64,000 nucleotides of DNA. Origin: Maricaulis sp. GTDB taxonomy: Bacteria; Pseudomonadota; Alphaproteobacteria; Caulobacterales; Maricaulaceae. Each line of letters begins with the position of its first letter. Positions within the stretch are counted from its first letter, which is position 1. The stretch is taken from NCBI RefSeq assembly GCF_015665295.1, contig NZ_JADFAJ010000040.1:1-64000 (forward strand). The letters are read 5' to 3'. This document shows, one piece after another, positions 52,850-62,667 of the stretch. A program made the position numbers and the translations under genes. Below the pieces are notes generated by a model. That model was not told the origin of the DNA and made no database searches. It worked only from the letters and a program-made list of their open reading frames with translations.

Positions 52850-55603
52850 ATGGCATCCTACCGCAACGAGCCGGGGCAGATTACCGCCGCCCTGGGCCCG
52901 ACCAATACCGGCAAGACCCATCTCGCCGTCGAGCGCATGCTGGGCCGTGCCTCCGGCATGATCGGCCTGCCCCTGCGCCTGCTGGCGCGGGAGATCTATG
53001 ACCGGGTGGTCAAGGCAAAGGGCCTCGGCGCGGCGGCCCTGATTACCGGCGAAGAGAAAATCGTGCCGCCCTCGGCGCGCTATTTCATCTGCACGGTTGA
53101 ATCCATGCCGGTGGAAAAGCGGGTCGCCTTCGTGGCGGTCGACGAGATCCAGCTCGGGGCAGACCCCGAGCGCGGCCATGTCTTCACCGACCGCCTGCTG
53201 CGCGCGCGCGGCACCGAGGAAACCATGCTGCTGGGCGCCGGCACGATGTACAACCGGGTGCGCGAGCTTGTACCCGAGGCCGAAATCACCTTCCGCGAGC
53301 GCTTCTCGCAACTCGCTTACAGTGGGCCGGCCAAGCTGACCCGCCTGCCGCGCCGCTCCGCTGTCGTCGCCTTTTCGGCCGAGGCGGTTTACGCGATCGC
53401 CGAACTCCTGCGTCGCCGCCGTGGCGGAGCCGCCGTGGTCATGGGCGGTCTGTCGCCGCGCACCCGCAATGCCCAGGTCGAGCTCTACCAGTCCGGCGAG
53501 GTCGACTTCCTGGTTGCCACCGATGCCATCGGCATGGGTCTGAACATGGATATCGACCATGTTGCCTTCGCCGAGAGTCGCAAATTCGATGGCCGCAAGC
53601 GCCGACGGCTCACCCCGGCCGAGCTGGCGCAGATCGCCGGACGCGCCGGTCGATTCCGCAGCGATGGCACGTTTGGCGAGACCGCCGATTGCCGCGCCTT
53701 TGAACCGGATCAGGTCGAGGCCGTCGAGAATCATCGTTTCGCGCCGGTCGAGCGGCTGCGCTGGCGCAATCCCGATCTTGATGAAAGCTCGCTGGAGGCG
53801 CTGCAGTTCTCGCTCGGCAAGCCGTCCCGCAATCCGTCGCTGGAACGGGTCGCCGAAGCCTCGGACGAGAAGGCGCTGGGCGTGCTGGCCGGTGATCGCG
53901 AGATCCGCGACCGCGCGACATCCCCGGCTGCGGTCGGACGCCTGTGGGATGCCTGCCGCCTGCCCGATTTCCGCAAGGCGACGCTGGACGCCCATGCCCG
54001 GCTGATCAAGTCGATCTACATGCATCTGACCGGGCCGGGCAACCGGCTGCCGGATGACTGGATGGCCGGCCAGCTGGAACGCTTCCGCAAGACCTCCGGT
54101 GATGTTGACGCCCTGGCCGCCCGCCTTGCCCATGTCCGCACCTGGGCCTATGCGGCGCACCGCGCCGACTGGACCCGCGACCCGGCCCACTGGCGCGGCG
54201 TCACCCGCGAAATCGAGGACCGCCTGTCCGACGCGCTGCACGAAAGACTGATGCAGCGCTTCGTCGATCGCCGGACCAGCGCCCTTGTGAAGGGGCTGCG
54301 CGATGAAAGAGACTTGCTGGCCGGGGTCGCCAGCAATGGGGAGGTTACGGTAGAAGGCCATTTCGTCGGTCGTCTGGCCGGCCTCACCTTCAAACCCGAT
54401 GCCGACGGGCGGGACCTGGCGGCGCGGACCCTGAACTCGGCAGCGCTGCGTGCACTGCGTCCTGAAATCAACCGACGGCTGGGAGCCCTGGCGAAAATCA
54501 CCATGGAAGACCTCACCTTTTCCGATGACGGCAAGATCAGCTGGAACGGCGATGCCGTCGCCCAGCTCATTCCCGGCCCGACGCCCCTCAAGCCCGCCAT
54601 CAAGCTGATCGGCGGCGATCTTGGCGCGCAGGAGACCCAGTCACGCGCCCGCGCCAGCCTGGAAACCCGGCTTGCCGCCCATATCGAGGCCCAGCTGGCG
54701 CCCCTGTTCAAGCTGCGCGAGGCCGGCCAGTCCGATGACATGCCGGGTCTGGCGCGCGGGCTGGCCTGGCGGCTCTACGAGGCCGGGGGGGCCCTGCCAC
54801 GCCTGACCGTCAGCGATGATGTGCGCAACCTGTCCCAGGTCGAGCGCCGCTCGCTGCGCGCTGCCGGCGTGCGGATCGGCGAGCACATGATCTATGTGCC
54901 GGAACTGGTGAAGCCCGCGCCGGCGCGTCTCAATGCATTGCTGCACGCAATCGCGGCCGGACGGACCGATCTCGCCTGGCTGCCGGCGCCGGGCCTGACC
55001 TCGGTCGCCAATGACCGCTCGCGCACGCGGGCCGAATACGCCGCCATCGGGTTTCAGCCCTGCGGACCGCGCGCGGTGCGTTTCGACATGCTCGAGCGCC
55101 TCGCCGACACGCTGCGTGAAGCCGGCAAGGATGAAGGCCAGGGCTTCCCGCTGACCGCCGACATGACGGCCGTGCTGGGCTGTTCGGTCGAGGATCTGCG
55201 CGGCACCCTGACCGAGCTGGGCTATCGCCGCATTCAAAAAGGGCCGGATCCGGACAAGGCAGAAGGCGAGCGCTGGGACCGGCGTCGCCGCAAGCACCCG
55301 CCGCGCGGCCCCCGTGTCAATGAGCGTCGCCCGGCAAAGGCTGCCGCCCCGGCGCCCGTCCCGTCCGACAGCCCGTTTGCGGCCCTGGCCGCCCTCACCC
55401 TGACCGAAGCACCCAAGCGCAAACCACGGCCCAAGCGCAAGCGGCGCAAGGGCGGCGGCGACAAGGCTGGCGCGGCACCGGTCGAGGCTGCCGCGCAGAC
55501 GGCGGTCGCCAGTGAGCCGTCTGCCACCCCTGAGAAGGCGGAAAGCCCGACCCAGGCCGACGCCGACACAGCGCGCAAGCCGAAATCCGACAGCCAGGCA
55601 TGA
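52850..55603 (+). CDS. SUV3-like superfamily 2 RNA helicase
   Basis: 917 aa. Walker A LGPTNTGKTHLAVERML (GPTNTGKT 16-23), DEIQ-type motif II in FVAVDEIQLGADPERGHVF, and motif VI AQIAGRAGRFRSDGTFG. The N-terminal two-thirds match mitochondrial Suv3, which unwinds RNA for degradation. The C-terminal 120 residues are a low-complexity basic tail (PKRKPRPKRKRRKGGG) that may bind RNA. Stops 10 nt before the S4 gene, so it belongs to a cluster with S4 and TerB. Confidence 0.92.
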   Translation: MASYRNEPGQITAALGPTNTGKTHLAVERMLGRASGMIGLPLRLLAREIYDRVVKAKGLGAAALITGEEKIVPPSARYFICTVESMPVEKRVAFVAVDEIQLGADPERGHVFTDRLLRARGTEETMLLGAGTMYNRVRELVPEAEITFRERFSQLAYSGPAKLTRLPRRSAVVAFSAEAVYAIAELLRRRRGGAAVVMGGLSPRTRNAQVELYQSGEVDFLVATDAIGMGLNMDIDHVAFAESRKFDGRKRRRLTPAELAQIAGRAGRFRSDGTFGETADCRAFEPDQVEAVENHRFAPVERLRWRNPDLDESSLEALQFSLGKPSRNPSLERVAEASDEKALGVLAGDREIRDRATSPAAVGRLWDACRLPDFRKATLDAHARLIKSIYMHLTGPGNRLPDDWMAGQLERFRKTSGDVDALAARLAHVRTWAYAAHRADWTRDPAHWRGVTREIEDRLSDALHERLMQRFVDRRTSALVKGLRDERDLLAGVASNGEVTVEGHFVGRLAGLTFKPDADGRDLAARTLNSAALRALRPEINRRLGALAKITMEDLTFSDDGKISWNGDAVAQLIPGPTPLKPAIKLIGGDLGAQETQSRARASLETRLAAHIEAQLAPLFKLREAGQSDDMPGLARGLAWRLYEAGGALPRLTVSDDVRNLSQVERRSLRAAGVRIGEHMIYVPELVKPAPARLNALLHAIAAGRTDLAWLPAPGLTSVANDRSRTRAEYAAIGFQPCGPRAVRFDMLERLADTLREAGKDEGQGFPLTADMTAVLGCSVEDLRGTLTELGYRRIQKGPDPDKAEGERWDRRRRKHPPRGPRVNERRPAKAAAPAPVPSDSPFAALAALTLTEAPKRKPRPKRKRRKGGGDKAGAAPVEAAAQTAVASEPSATPEKAESPTQADADTARKPKSDSQA

Positions 55604-55613
55604 CGGAACAGCG

Positions 55614-55940
55614 ATGAGCGAGATCAGCGACGGCCTGCGGATTGATGTCTGGCTCTGGCATGCCCGCCAGTACAAGACCCGCAGCCTGGCGACGGCAAAG
55701 GTCCAGAAGGGTCGCATACGGCTCACCAGTGCCGGTACGACGCGGCGGATCAGCAAGCCGGCCACCCTGGTGCGCGCAGGCGACACATTGACCCTGCCGC
55801 TCAATGGACGGATCGTGCAGCTGGAAATCCTGGCCCTGGGCACGCGGCGCGGACCGGCCAGCGAAGCGCGCGAGCTCTATCGCAGGATTGATGACGGCCA
55901 CCCCCTCGCCGAGGCCCAGACGGAAGCAAGCCATGTTTGA
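55614..55940 (+). CDS. S4-domain RNA-binding protein (HslR/Hsp15-like)
   Basis: 108 aa from ATG 55614. S4 fold at the N-terminus (LRIDVWLWHARQYKTRSLAT, GRIRLTSAGTTRRISKPATL, VRAGDTLTLPL) and a basic tail. Hsp15-type proteins bind free 50S subunits carrying nascent chains and promote recycling after heat shock. The next gene's ATG lies inside the stop codon region (8-nt overlap). Confidence 0.92.
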   Translation: MSEISDGLRIDVWLWHARQYKTRSLATAKVQKGRIRLTSAGTTRRISKPATLVRAGDTLTLPLNGRIVQLEILALGTRRGPASEARELYRRIDDGHPLAEAQTEASHV

Positions 55941-56382
55941 AGCCATCCGCAATTTCTTCGCCTCGGCCGAGGTCGACCTGCGGCCGGAAACCGATCCCCA
56001 TATCGCGGCCTGCACCCTGCTCGTCGAGGCTGCCCTCGCGGACGGCATCTATGCCGATTGCGAGCAGGACCAGATCCGCGACATCCTGTCCGGCGCCTTC
56101 GGCCTGTCGGACGCCCGGGTCGCCCATGTGCTCGAACAGGGCGAGGAACTGGCAGAAAGCGCCATAGACCATCATCGTTTCACCAAGGTGGTGAAGGCCT
56201 GCCTGTCGCGCCAGGAACGCATCGCCCTGGTCGAGCAATTATGGCTGGTGGCACTGGCCGATGGCGAGAAATCGCCTTTCGAGGACGCCTTCATCCGCCG
56301 CATCGGCCCGCTGCTCGCGGTCGAGGATCGCGACCGCATTTTCGCCCGCACTCGTGCAGAAGCGCGACTGCGCACCCGTTGA
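55933..56382 (+). CDS. TerB-like (tellurite resistance fold) protein
   Basis: 149 aa from ATG 55933, overlapping the S4 stop as ATGTTTGA. All-helical: [20 protein letters not shown] carries the first metal-binding-type acidic cluster of TerB, and [19 protein letters not shown] the second. The family is usually cytoplasmic and its role without other ter genes is unknown. Translationally coupled to the S4 gene. Confidence 0.87.
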   Translation: MFEAIRNFFASAEVDLRPETDPHIAACTLLVEAALADGIYADCEQDQIRDILSGAFGLSDARVAHVLEQGEELAESAIDHHRFTKVVKACLSRQERIALVEQLWLVALADGEKSPFEDAFIRRIGPLLAVEDRDRIFARTRAEARLRTR

Positions 56383-56458
56383 CAAAAAAGCCTCCGCAGC
56401 CCATGTCCCGCCGACGAGCCTGCCCGAGACCCTGTCCAACACCCAAGTTCCGGCCAAC

Positions 56459-56800
56459 ATGACCTATATTGTCACCGACGCGTGCGTGCGCTGCAAATAT
56501 ACGGACTGCGTGGAAGTCTGCCCCGTCGACTGCTTCTACGAGGGCGAGAACTTTCTCGTCATCCATCCCGATGAATGCATCGATTGCGGCGTCTGCGAAC
56601 CGGAATGCCCGGTCGAGGCCATCAAGCCCGACACCGAGGATGATCCGGACGGCAAGTGGTTGGCCGTGAACTCGAAATTCGCCGAGATCTGGCCCAATAT
56701 CACGCTCCGCAAGGATGCCCCTGCCGACGCCGATGCGATGGCGGAGGAGAGCGGGAAATACGAGAAGTATTTCTCCGAGAAGCCGGGCAGCGGCGACTAG
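56459..56800 (+). CDS. fdxA: 7Fe ferredoxin FdxA
   Basis: 113 aa from ATG 56459 ([20 protein letters not shown]). The [3Fe-4S] cysteines are in CVRCKYTDC... CPVDC and the [4Fe-4S] set in [12 protein letters not shown]; the C-terminal part has [15 protein letters not shown]. Small electron carrier, partner unknown. The upstream frame has no homology, so the ATG inside the run is clear. Confidence 0.96.
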   Translation: MTYIVTDACVRCKYTDCVEVCPVDCFYEGENFLVIHPDECIDCGVCEPECPVEAIKPDTEDDPDGKWLAVNSKFAEIWPNITLRKDAPADADAMAEESGKYEKYFSEKPGSGD

Positions 56801-57020
56801 CCGTTCCGGGTTAACCAAACGCTACCGTTTGGAAATCGCCGAATTTTGTGCTATGCTATGGGCATTGATGGGTAGCGCCTATCGCGCCGCCTGCCTTTCT
56901 ACATGGTGATTTGCGCGCAGTCATATCGATCTCAGAGCCGGGTGGGTGCCGGAATTCCTTTGAGAGCGAGCTGCGAGCTTTTGCGTTTCCATGTCAGCAG
57001 GGCCCAACGAGAGAGCATCC

Positions 57021-57530
57021 ATGACGAAAAACGACAAGTCTTTCAAAAAGGGCGACTTTATTGTGTACCCCGCACACGGCGTTGGCCAGGTGACGGGTGT
57101 TGAAAAAGACAGCGTGGCCGGCTTCGATTTCGAAGTCTATGTCGTCACCTTCGAGCAGGACAAGATGACGCTGCGCGTCCCGACTGCCAAGACCGAAGCG
57201 TCCGGCATGCGGCCCCTCTCCAGCGACAAGATCGTCAAGGACGCGCTCAAGACCCTGAAGGGCAAGGCCAAGGTCAAGCGCACCATGTGGAGCCGCCGGG
57301 CCCAGGAATACGAAGCCAAGATCAATTCCGGCGACCTGATCCAGATCGCCGAGGTCGTTCGCGACCTGCACCGCGCCGAAGACCAGCCGGAACAGTCCTA
57401 CTCCGAACGCCAGCTCTACGAGTCAGCGCTGGACCGCATGGTTCGCGAGCTGGCTGCCGTCGAGGAGATCGAGCACGAGAAGGCCCGCGAAATGCTGTCC
57501 GTCTCGCTCGCCAAGAAAGTTGCCGCCTGA
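57021..57530 (+). CDS. carD: CarD family transcriptional regulator
   Basis: 169 aa from ATG 57021 (an ATG 30 nt upstream is possible). N-terminal Tudor-like RNA polymerase interaction domain (FKKGDFIVYPAHGVGQVTGV), then a helical DNA-binding domain rich in basic residues (KRTMWSRRAQEYEAKINSGD). It binds RNA polymerase beta and stabilises open complexes at rRNA and other promoters. Followed by a strong terminator. In Caulobacterales it is near rpoH, as here. Confidence 0.96.
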   Translation: MTKNDKSFKKGDFIVYPAHGVGQVTGVEKDSVAGFDFEVYVVTFEQDKMTLRVPTAKTEASGMRPLSSDKIVKDALKTLKGKAKVKRTMWSRRAQEYEAKINSGDLIQIAEVVRDLHRAEDQPEQSYSERQLYESALDRMVRELAAVEEIEHEKAREMLSVSLAKKVAA

Positions 57531-57560
57531 TCGACCCGGTCAAGCTGCACGACTGATGCG

Positions 57561-57588
57561 AAACGCCCGGCCATCGGCCGGGCGTTTT
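57561..57588 (+). terminator. Rho-independent terminator of carD
   Basis: AAACGCCCGGCC (57561-57572), loop ATC and GGCCGGGCGTTT (57576-57587), a 12-bp stem with a T run TTTT at 57585-57588. It ends carD transcription 30 nt after the stop. Confidence 0.93.
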
Positions 57589-57885
57589 CGCTTGGGGTGG
57601 GGATTTGCCGGAATTCCCTCATTCCAACCGTCACCCCCAAGTGGCCACAAAGCCGACATACGGGGGGTCGACCACCCGGCTGGCCGCCCTCGTCTCACCA
57701 TCCTGCTAGACGCGGCACGTGACATGCCCAGGGCCCCTTGTCGGACAGCCAACCGGATTCGGCGGGCTCTCGGCAAACGATGTCGGGAGGGTGAGCGCCC
57801 GGGTGCGCAACGCCCATAGATCCGCACTCAATCTCTGCCGGACGCACATCGCGGCCAGCTTGCTCAGGATGACCCCGCCAATCCG
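57589..57885. other. Gene-free spacer after carD
   Basis: About 300 nt between the carD terminator and the end of the GT-D gene. I see no coding ORF, tRNA or clear hairpin. A GGGGGGTCGACCACCC stretch at about 57662-57677 forms a short palindrome around a SalI-like GTCGAC. Nothing else to report. Confidence 0.5.
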
Positions 57886-58890
57886 TCAACCAAACAGGTC
57901 AGCGGGTTCGAGCCCGCGCCGTCCCAGGTAATGCTTGTGCACCGGCCTCGACAGCGTGCCTTCCAGGAGATCAAAGGCACTGCCAAAATCAATCGCGACC
58001 CCATTTCGTTTGCGAACCATTTCCCCATAGAATTCTGCCCACGGGCCGGCCCCGATCAAAACGAGGGTGCCGGACAGATCAGGATCCAGCCTGTCTTCCA
58101 CGGCCTGCAGAAAGTCGGGTGAATCCGGGAGTTCGGAAAGCGGAACCGGATCCGCATTCAACGCCAACAAATCTATGGTCCGTCCCGGATGAAGCGCGCC
58201 CAACCGTTTCACGCCCAGTGGACGGTTACTGATGCAGAGCACCCTTTGCGCTGCAGCAATCAGCTCAGGCATATGCCGTGCAACTCCGAAATAGGCATGC
58301 GCGGGACCTATCACCTTGCCGTCCAGGGCGCCGGTCCGAGCGTAATCAAACATGGCTGCGATGCTGCGCCAATGACCAGACATCGCTCTCACGGACGCCC
58401 TCAGCTTGCCGATGCAGCGTTCCGCCATCTCGGCAGCAGTTGTGGGACAGGGTCGCCAAAGCCCGACAACCCCGACCATGTCGGCCGCCTCGACGGAAGC
58501 CACCATCGCATCGCGAAGCAGCGGGAGCCAGGCGTCGCTGACCTGAAACCGGTCTTCGCACATCATGACGGCCTGCTTCAGGACGACCTTGTCCAGGGTG
58601 GGCGTTCCCGCCTGGGCCCCGTAGGACAGAAAATTCATTTCACCGTCGCCCATCCGCACGAGCAGATAGGGCGCGCCGGCGCGAAGGGCAGACACGAGCG
58701 GAGCGACCACATCCGGCGAGAACGGATCGGCAATGACCTGCAGGCCGAGGGCCCGGTAGCTGGCAGCCAGATATTCAAGGTCCAGCAACTGACTGCGCTC
58801 CGCAATCTCGGAGCAGATCACACCGAACTCGGATTCCGGGATTCCATGCCCCAAAACGCCACCCTCCCTGTACGTTCCCGTGAACAACAA
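57886..58890 (-). CDS. GT-D fold domain protein, putative glycosyltransferase
   Basis: 334 aa from ATG 58890; a TTG at 58854 follows AGGGAGG and may be the true start. Signature blocks of the GT-D fold are LLVRMGDGEMNFLSYG (the R-x-G-D-G-E motif, about 78-93) and LIGAGPWAEFYGEMVRKRNGVAIDFGSAFD near the end. GT-D enzymes add sugars to glycans or glycoproteins. It follows the FkbM gene on the same strand by 105 nt, and both lie in DNA with AT-rich borders, so a surface-glycan or flagellin-glycosylation function is possible. Confidence 0.8.
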   Translation of the reverse strand: MLFTGTYREGGVLGHGIPESEFGVICSEIAERSQLLDLEYLAASYRALGLQVIADPFSPDVVAPLVSALRAGAPYLLVRMGDGEMNFLSYGAQAGTPTLDKVVLKQAVMMCEDRFQVSDAWLPLLRDAMVASVEAADMVGVVGLWRPCPTTAAEMAERCIGKLRASVRAMSGHWRSIAAMFDYARTGALDGKVIGPAHAYFGVARHMPELIAAAQRVLCISNRPLGVKRLGALHPGRTIDLLALNADPVPLSELPDSPDFLQAVEDRLDPDLSGTLVLIGAGPWAEFYGEMVRKRNGVAIDFGSAFDLLEGTLSRPVHKHYLGRRGLEPADLFG

Positions 58891-58995
58891 GAATGCCGAA
58901 AACCATACGGCCGTCGCGCAGGCACCGCATCAAAAAATCAGTCACGCGTCATGGATCCGAGAATTTTCGCGTCTCTATTTTTATAAATGATAAAA

Positions 58996-59799
58996 TCAAG
59001 TCAAAATAGATTTTATTTTTGCTGCATAATCCGACACCTCAGTCATTATTGATTCAGTTACTACAATATTGTTTTTGAGAAATACTGCATTATACTGAGA
59101 TCTCGCTATGTTGTCCCGCATGACCATACGGAAGCCAGCCTGCTCCAGCATTTGCCCAATGGACCCGGCATCTCCCTGCCCCAGCCACACTTCCCGGCTT
59201 TCCAGTTCAATGAAGATGGCCTGGGCGCGCGACAGGAATCCTGGCGCACCCTCGAGAATTTCCCGCTGCACCCCCTCGGCGTCGATCCAGGCCGTCGCGC
59301 GCCGGTAGTCGGTATCCGCCAAGGCCGCATCGAGCGTGAGCCCGTCAACAGTCACCGTGTCGTACTCAAATGACTCATTGCGGCGCATCAGGAGGCTGGA
59401 AATCATGTTGCCGGGCTTGAACTCACCGCCGGCCCATTTGCGTGGAATGAAAAACGGCATCGGCCCGCTTTCAGAGCAGATCGCACAATTCCTGTAATCA
59501 ATGCCCAACTGGTCCAGTTCCGGCCAATAGGCCTTGTGCACATGCGGATTGGCTTCAAAGGCGATCGCCGTCAGTCCCGGCGAATTGGCCTTGACCCGTT
59601 TCGAGTAGCTTGCCTCGTGCGCCCCGACTTCAACGGACAGGTCGGGCGCCAGGGCGGCGACAAGCGTGATGAACGCATCCTCCAGCAAGGTAGCGGTGTG
59701 CGCACGATTGCCCTGGCGATTGGGGGAATCCGCTATGAGCGGCGCGGCGACGCTGCTCGCTATCTCAGACTCCAGACGCTCAAGCTCCAGGAAAGACAT
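58996..59799 (-). CDS. FkbM family SAM-dependent methyltransferase
   Basis: 267 aa. SAM-binding strand is SVEVGAHEASYSKRVKA (about 55-71), with AIAFEANPHVHKAYWPEL after it and WIDAEGVQREILEGAP in the catalytic part, all usual in FkbM domains. FkbM enzymes methylate sugars, polyketides or peptides. Its 5' and 3' ends are AT-rich, unlike most of the window. It is transcribed ahead of the GT-D gene. Confidence 0.88.
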   Translation of the reverse strand: MSFLELERLESEIASSVAAPLIADSPNRQGNRAHTATLLEDAFITLVAALAPDLSVEVGAHEASYSKRVKANSPGLTAIAFEANPHVHKAYWPELDQLGIDYRNCAICSESGPMPFFIPRKWAGGEFKPGNMISSLLMRRNESFEYDTVTVDGLTLDAALADTDYRRATAWIDAEGVQREILEGAPGFLSRAQAIFIELESREVWLGQGDAGSIGQMLEQAGFRMVMRDNIARSQYNAVFLKNNIVVTESIMTEVSDYAAKIKSILT

Positions 59800-60578
59800 T
59801 ATCGTTTTATCCTTGAATATATATCAAATTATTAAATATCGGCGATACATACTGAAAAGCAATACGCCTATGATTTCTATGAATGCTTGAGAAAATGTCG
59901 CGATTCCACAAGCTTCGAACCATGTCACATCACGTCGCACTTCAAAAAAACTAACACCGGCCCGGAATACAAACCACCATCATGTCATGGTCTGGCGCGG
60001 CCCGCCCTGATCGCACCAAAATCCCGGCCGGATATCCGGGCGCGGGGCCCATGCTGCAATCTGCTTCATCAACATCATCACGCCTTGCCGCCTCATTGAT
60101 CGCACGCATCACCATGCCCACCGAAAGCGCATCACGTTGTTGCGCCCGGGCTTGGCCTGCGGCGTGGCTGCCATCCCGCTGCCAGGGCAGGTCGCACGCG
60201 GTTTTCCGGTGTCCGGTGCGGCGGCATCCCCGCGCCGTTTGGCCCTCCCCGCGTCGGCGCGATTGCCCTGCACGGGCTGAGCCATGCACCGCTTGTCAAC
60301 GCGCAGGCCATATCCGGTTTTCCAGCTCGCGGGTGAAACGCAGCGGCCGCCTTGCGACCCTTGACCTGGAAAACCGTATGCGGCGACGTGCCGGCAAGTT
60401 GACCATGGGGTGGCGGGCGCTGAGAGCGCGGATGACCAGGGCGCACATGGCCTTGTTCCCGCAGGCTTCAGCCCGATCCGGGACGAACGAGACGCGACCG
60501 CGGTCTCCTTTCGGCCAAGCCCGGTGATCCGAATTTTCGGTATGGACGTACACCTCCCTGAAGCGAAGGAGGAAGACC
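59800..60578. other. Gene-free 780-bp spacer upstream of the RpoH-type sigma gene
   Basis: The left 140 nt (to about 59955) are AT-rich and may hold the FkbM promoter. No ORF in the rest has convincing coding character. The motif GGTTTTCC occurs at 60200 and 60316 and inverted at 60366-60375; the last two form a 10-bp perfect inverted pair GGTTTTCCAG/CTGGAAAACC with a 40-nt spacer. GCGAAGGAGGAAGACC leads into the rpoH start. Confidence 0.5.
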
Positions 60579-61496
60579 ATGCCAACCGGCCAGACTGTCA
60601 AATCTCGTTCCGTCACCCTGACGCCGGCCCGCGATGCCGGCGAGCAGCGTTTTGTGAAATCCGCCATGGCCCGCCCCCTGCTGGCCCGCGAGGAGGAAGC
60701 CGATCTCGCCCGGCGCTGGCGCGATGATCGCGATGAGGCCGCCCTGCATGCGCTGACCGAGGCCCATATGCGGCTGGTCATCGCCGTGGCGGCCAAGTTC
60801 AAACGCTACGGCCTGCCTTTCTCCGATCTGATCCAGGAGGGCAATATCGGCCTGATGAAGGCCGCCGACCGTTTCGAGCCGGAGCGCGATGTCCGCTTTT
60901 CCACCTATGTCACCTGGTGGATCCGCTCCTGCATCCAGGATTATGTCCTGCGCAACTGGTCGATCGTGCGGACCGGCACGACCTCGGCCCAGAAATCGCT
61001 CTTCTTCAATCTTCGGCGCATGCGGGCGCGGATCGGTGATCTGGAAGGCAGTTCGATTTCGCCCGAGAACCGTGAACAGATCGCCAGAGATCTCCGTGTT
61101 CGCGAGAGTGATGTCGATACGATGGTCATGCGCCTCGGCGCCTCGGATCGGTCGCTGAACGCGCCTGTCGGGGATGACGAACAGTCGCAATGGCAGGATT
61201 TCCTCGTCGATGACAGCCTGGCTCCGGAAGACGAGGTCATGGACCGCACCGACAGCGAACGCCGGTCAGCCTGGCTTGGCCAGGCGATTGGCGATCTCAA
61301 TCCGCGCGAGCAATTCATCATTCGCGAACGGCGTCTGAGTGAAGACGGGTCGACCCTGGAGACGCTGGGCCAGACGCTGGGCATTTCAAAGGAACGCGTC
61401 CGCCAGATTGAAAGCGCAGCGCTGGACAAGCTTCGGAACAATCTGTGTGCGGCAGTCGGTGACCCCTATGAGGCCGGGCTGATCCCGAACGCCTGA
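60579..61496 (+). CDS. RpoH (sigma-32) family RNA polymerase sigma factor
   Basis: 305 aa. Region 2: LRLVIAVAAKFKRYGLPFSD and FSTYVTWWIRSCIQDYVLRN; the sigma-32 RpoH box is QKSLFFNLRRMR; region 4 is LGISKERVRQIESAALDKL. Strong AAGGAGGAAG precedes the ATG. It diverges from canonical RpoH at the N-terminus (extra VKSRSVTLTPARDAG) and looks like the RpoH2-type paralogue that handles oxidative/photo-oxidative stress in Alphaproteobacteria. Close to carD and convergent to a secreted nuclease-like lipoprotein. Confidence 0.93.
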   Translation: MPTGQTVKSRSVTLTPARDAGEQRFVKSAMARPLLAREEEADLARRWRDDRDEAALHALTEAHMRLVIAVAAKFKRYGLPFSDLIQEGNIGLMKAADRFEPERDVRFSTYVTWWIRSCIQDYVLRNWSIVRTGTTSAQKSLFFNLRRMRARIGDLEGSSISPENREQIARDLRVRESDVDTMVMRLGASDRSLNAPVGDDEQSQWQDFLVDDSLAPEDEVMDRTDSERRSAWLGQAIGDLNPREQFIIRERRLSEDGSTLETLGQTLGISKERVRQIESAALDKLRNNLCAAVGDPYEAGLIPNA

Positions 61497-61547
61497 ACAA
61501 CGGCAACTCACGGATCTGACAGTGCGAGGCGGGCCGGGACGTCCGCC

Positions 61548-62510
61548 TCAGCGCGCCATGACAGCCCCGTCATCCTCGTCCAGCAATTCAAGCCGTTCGG
61601 GATGGTCGAGCTGGAGAAGCGGGCCGTTTTCCTCGACCAGCCAGCCCCGGACCCGGACGCGCCGGCCCGTCAGCTGGTCCGGCGTCAGACCGGCGGCTTC
61701 GAAGGCCGGACTGTCGCCCGCATCAATGCGCACCGTGAAATCACTGCGATAATCGCGCCCGAAATTCAGATATATGCGACCCGACTCCAGGCGAACCGCC
61801 TCCAGCACTCTGCCCTCGATGATCTGGACAGACCCGATGTCCTGGGCGCGGGCATCGGGGTGGGTGTCGCGTATCCGGTGAGCCGGATCGGCCCACAATC
61901 CGCGCCCGAGCTGACGCGCCTCGCGCTCGGCCGCCAGCAACACGGCCGCATGGGCATGATTGTCGGCATGGGTCATCACGCGCGCCAGGCCCGCCTCGAC
62001 GAGGCGATATTGCAGCCAGGCATCGCCGGTCTGGTCGTCCTGCAGTTCATCCGGCGGTTCATCCGGCAGGCCTGAGACCGTGGCGGGCGGCGTGGCCACC
62101 AGCTGGGCAAGCGCGCGGTCATAGCGGTCCCGGCGCAGTCCGGAATAGACCAGCCGCAACTCCCGACCCGCAAGCCAGTCGGCCAACCGGGTGCGGCTCG
62201 CGGCCGGAACAGGCGTGTCGATTTCGGCGAGCCGCACTTCCACGACGCCGTCGGCCGTCGAGACCCGGACCGTCAACGCACCCGACATCCCGTCGAAACG
62301 GCCGGTTTCACCTGACTCGCCGACGGGCATGGGTCCGCCGACAAGCAGTGCCGGATTAGGCGAATCGGCGAAGGACGCGGCCGCGGCGGGCATGACGCGC
62401 TGCCCGCCAGCGACCGGCGCGACCCGCTCGGCGGTCTCTCCCGCATCCTGGACCGCCGCTGACGGACCGCACCCGACCAAACACAGCATCAACAGGACCA
62501 AGCGACGCAT
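61548..62510 (-). CDS. Lipoprotein with a thermonuclease (SNase)-like domain
   Basis: 320 aa from ATG 62510, fixed by AGGAGGTGT upstream. Signal with lipobox LCLVGCG. The middle resembles an SNase beta-barrel: [40 protein letters not shown] and [20 protein letters not shown]. Nuclease arginine/glutamate positions are only partly kept, so activity is doubtful. The C-terminal part has an OB-like domain ([40 protein letters not shown]). Convergent with the sigma-factor gene and divergent from the MCP-like gene. Confidence 0.8.
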   Translation of the reverse strand: MRRLVLLMLCLVGCGPSAAVQDAGETAERVAPVAGGQRVMPAAAASFADSPNPALLVGGPMPVGESGETGRFDGMSGALTVRVSTADGVVEVRLAEIDTPVPAASRTRLADWLAGRELRLVYSGLRRDRYDRALAQLVATPPATVSGLPDEPPDELQDDQTGDAWLQYRLVEAGLARVMTHADNHAHAAVLLAAEREARQLGRGLWADPAHRIRDTHPDARAQDIGSVQIIEGRVLEAVRLESGRIYLNFGRDYRSDFTVRIDAGDSPAFEAAGLTPDQLTGRRVRVRGWLVEENGPLLQLDHPERLELLDEDDGAVMAR

Positions 62511-62667
62511 GACCACACCTCCTTGCGGAAGAATATACACCTCCTGGTTGCAAGTCGCAAGAAAGCCCGCAAAAAATCTCCGGCAAAATCGCTGCGGCGC
62601 TTACCAATCCGTTTACCATCTCGGCCTAAAGCTTTCTTCAGACAATCCAATCAGGGACACCCCTCCT

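Noticed and set aside
59951-60527. Overlapping frames on both strands upstream of the sigma factor
   Set aside because: Low-complexity Arg/Pro/Ala translations without start signals; treated as non-coding.
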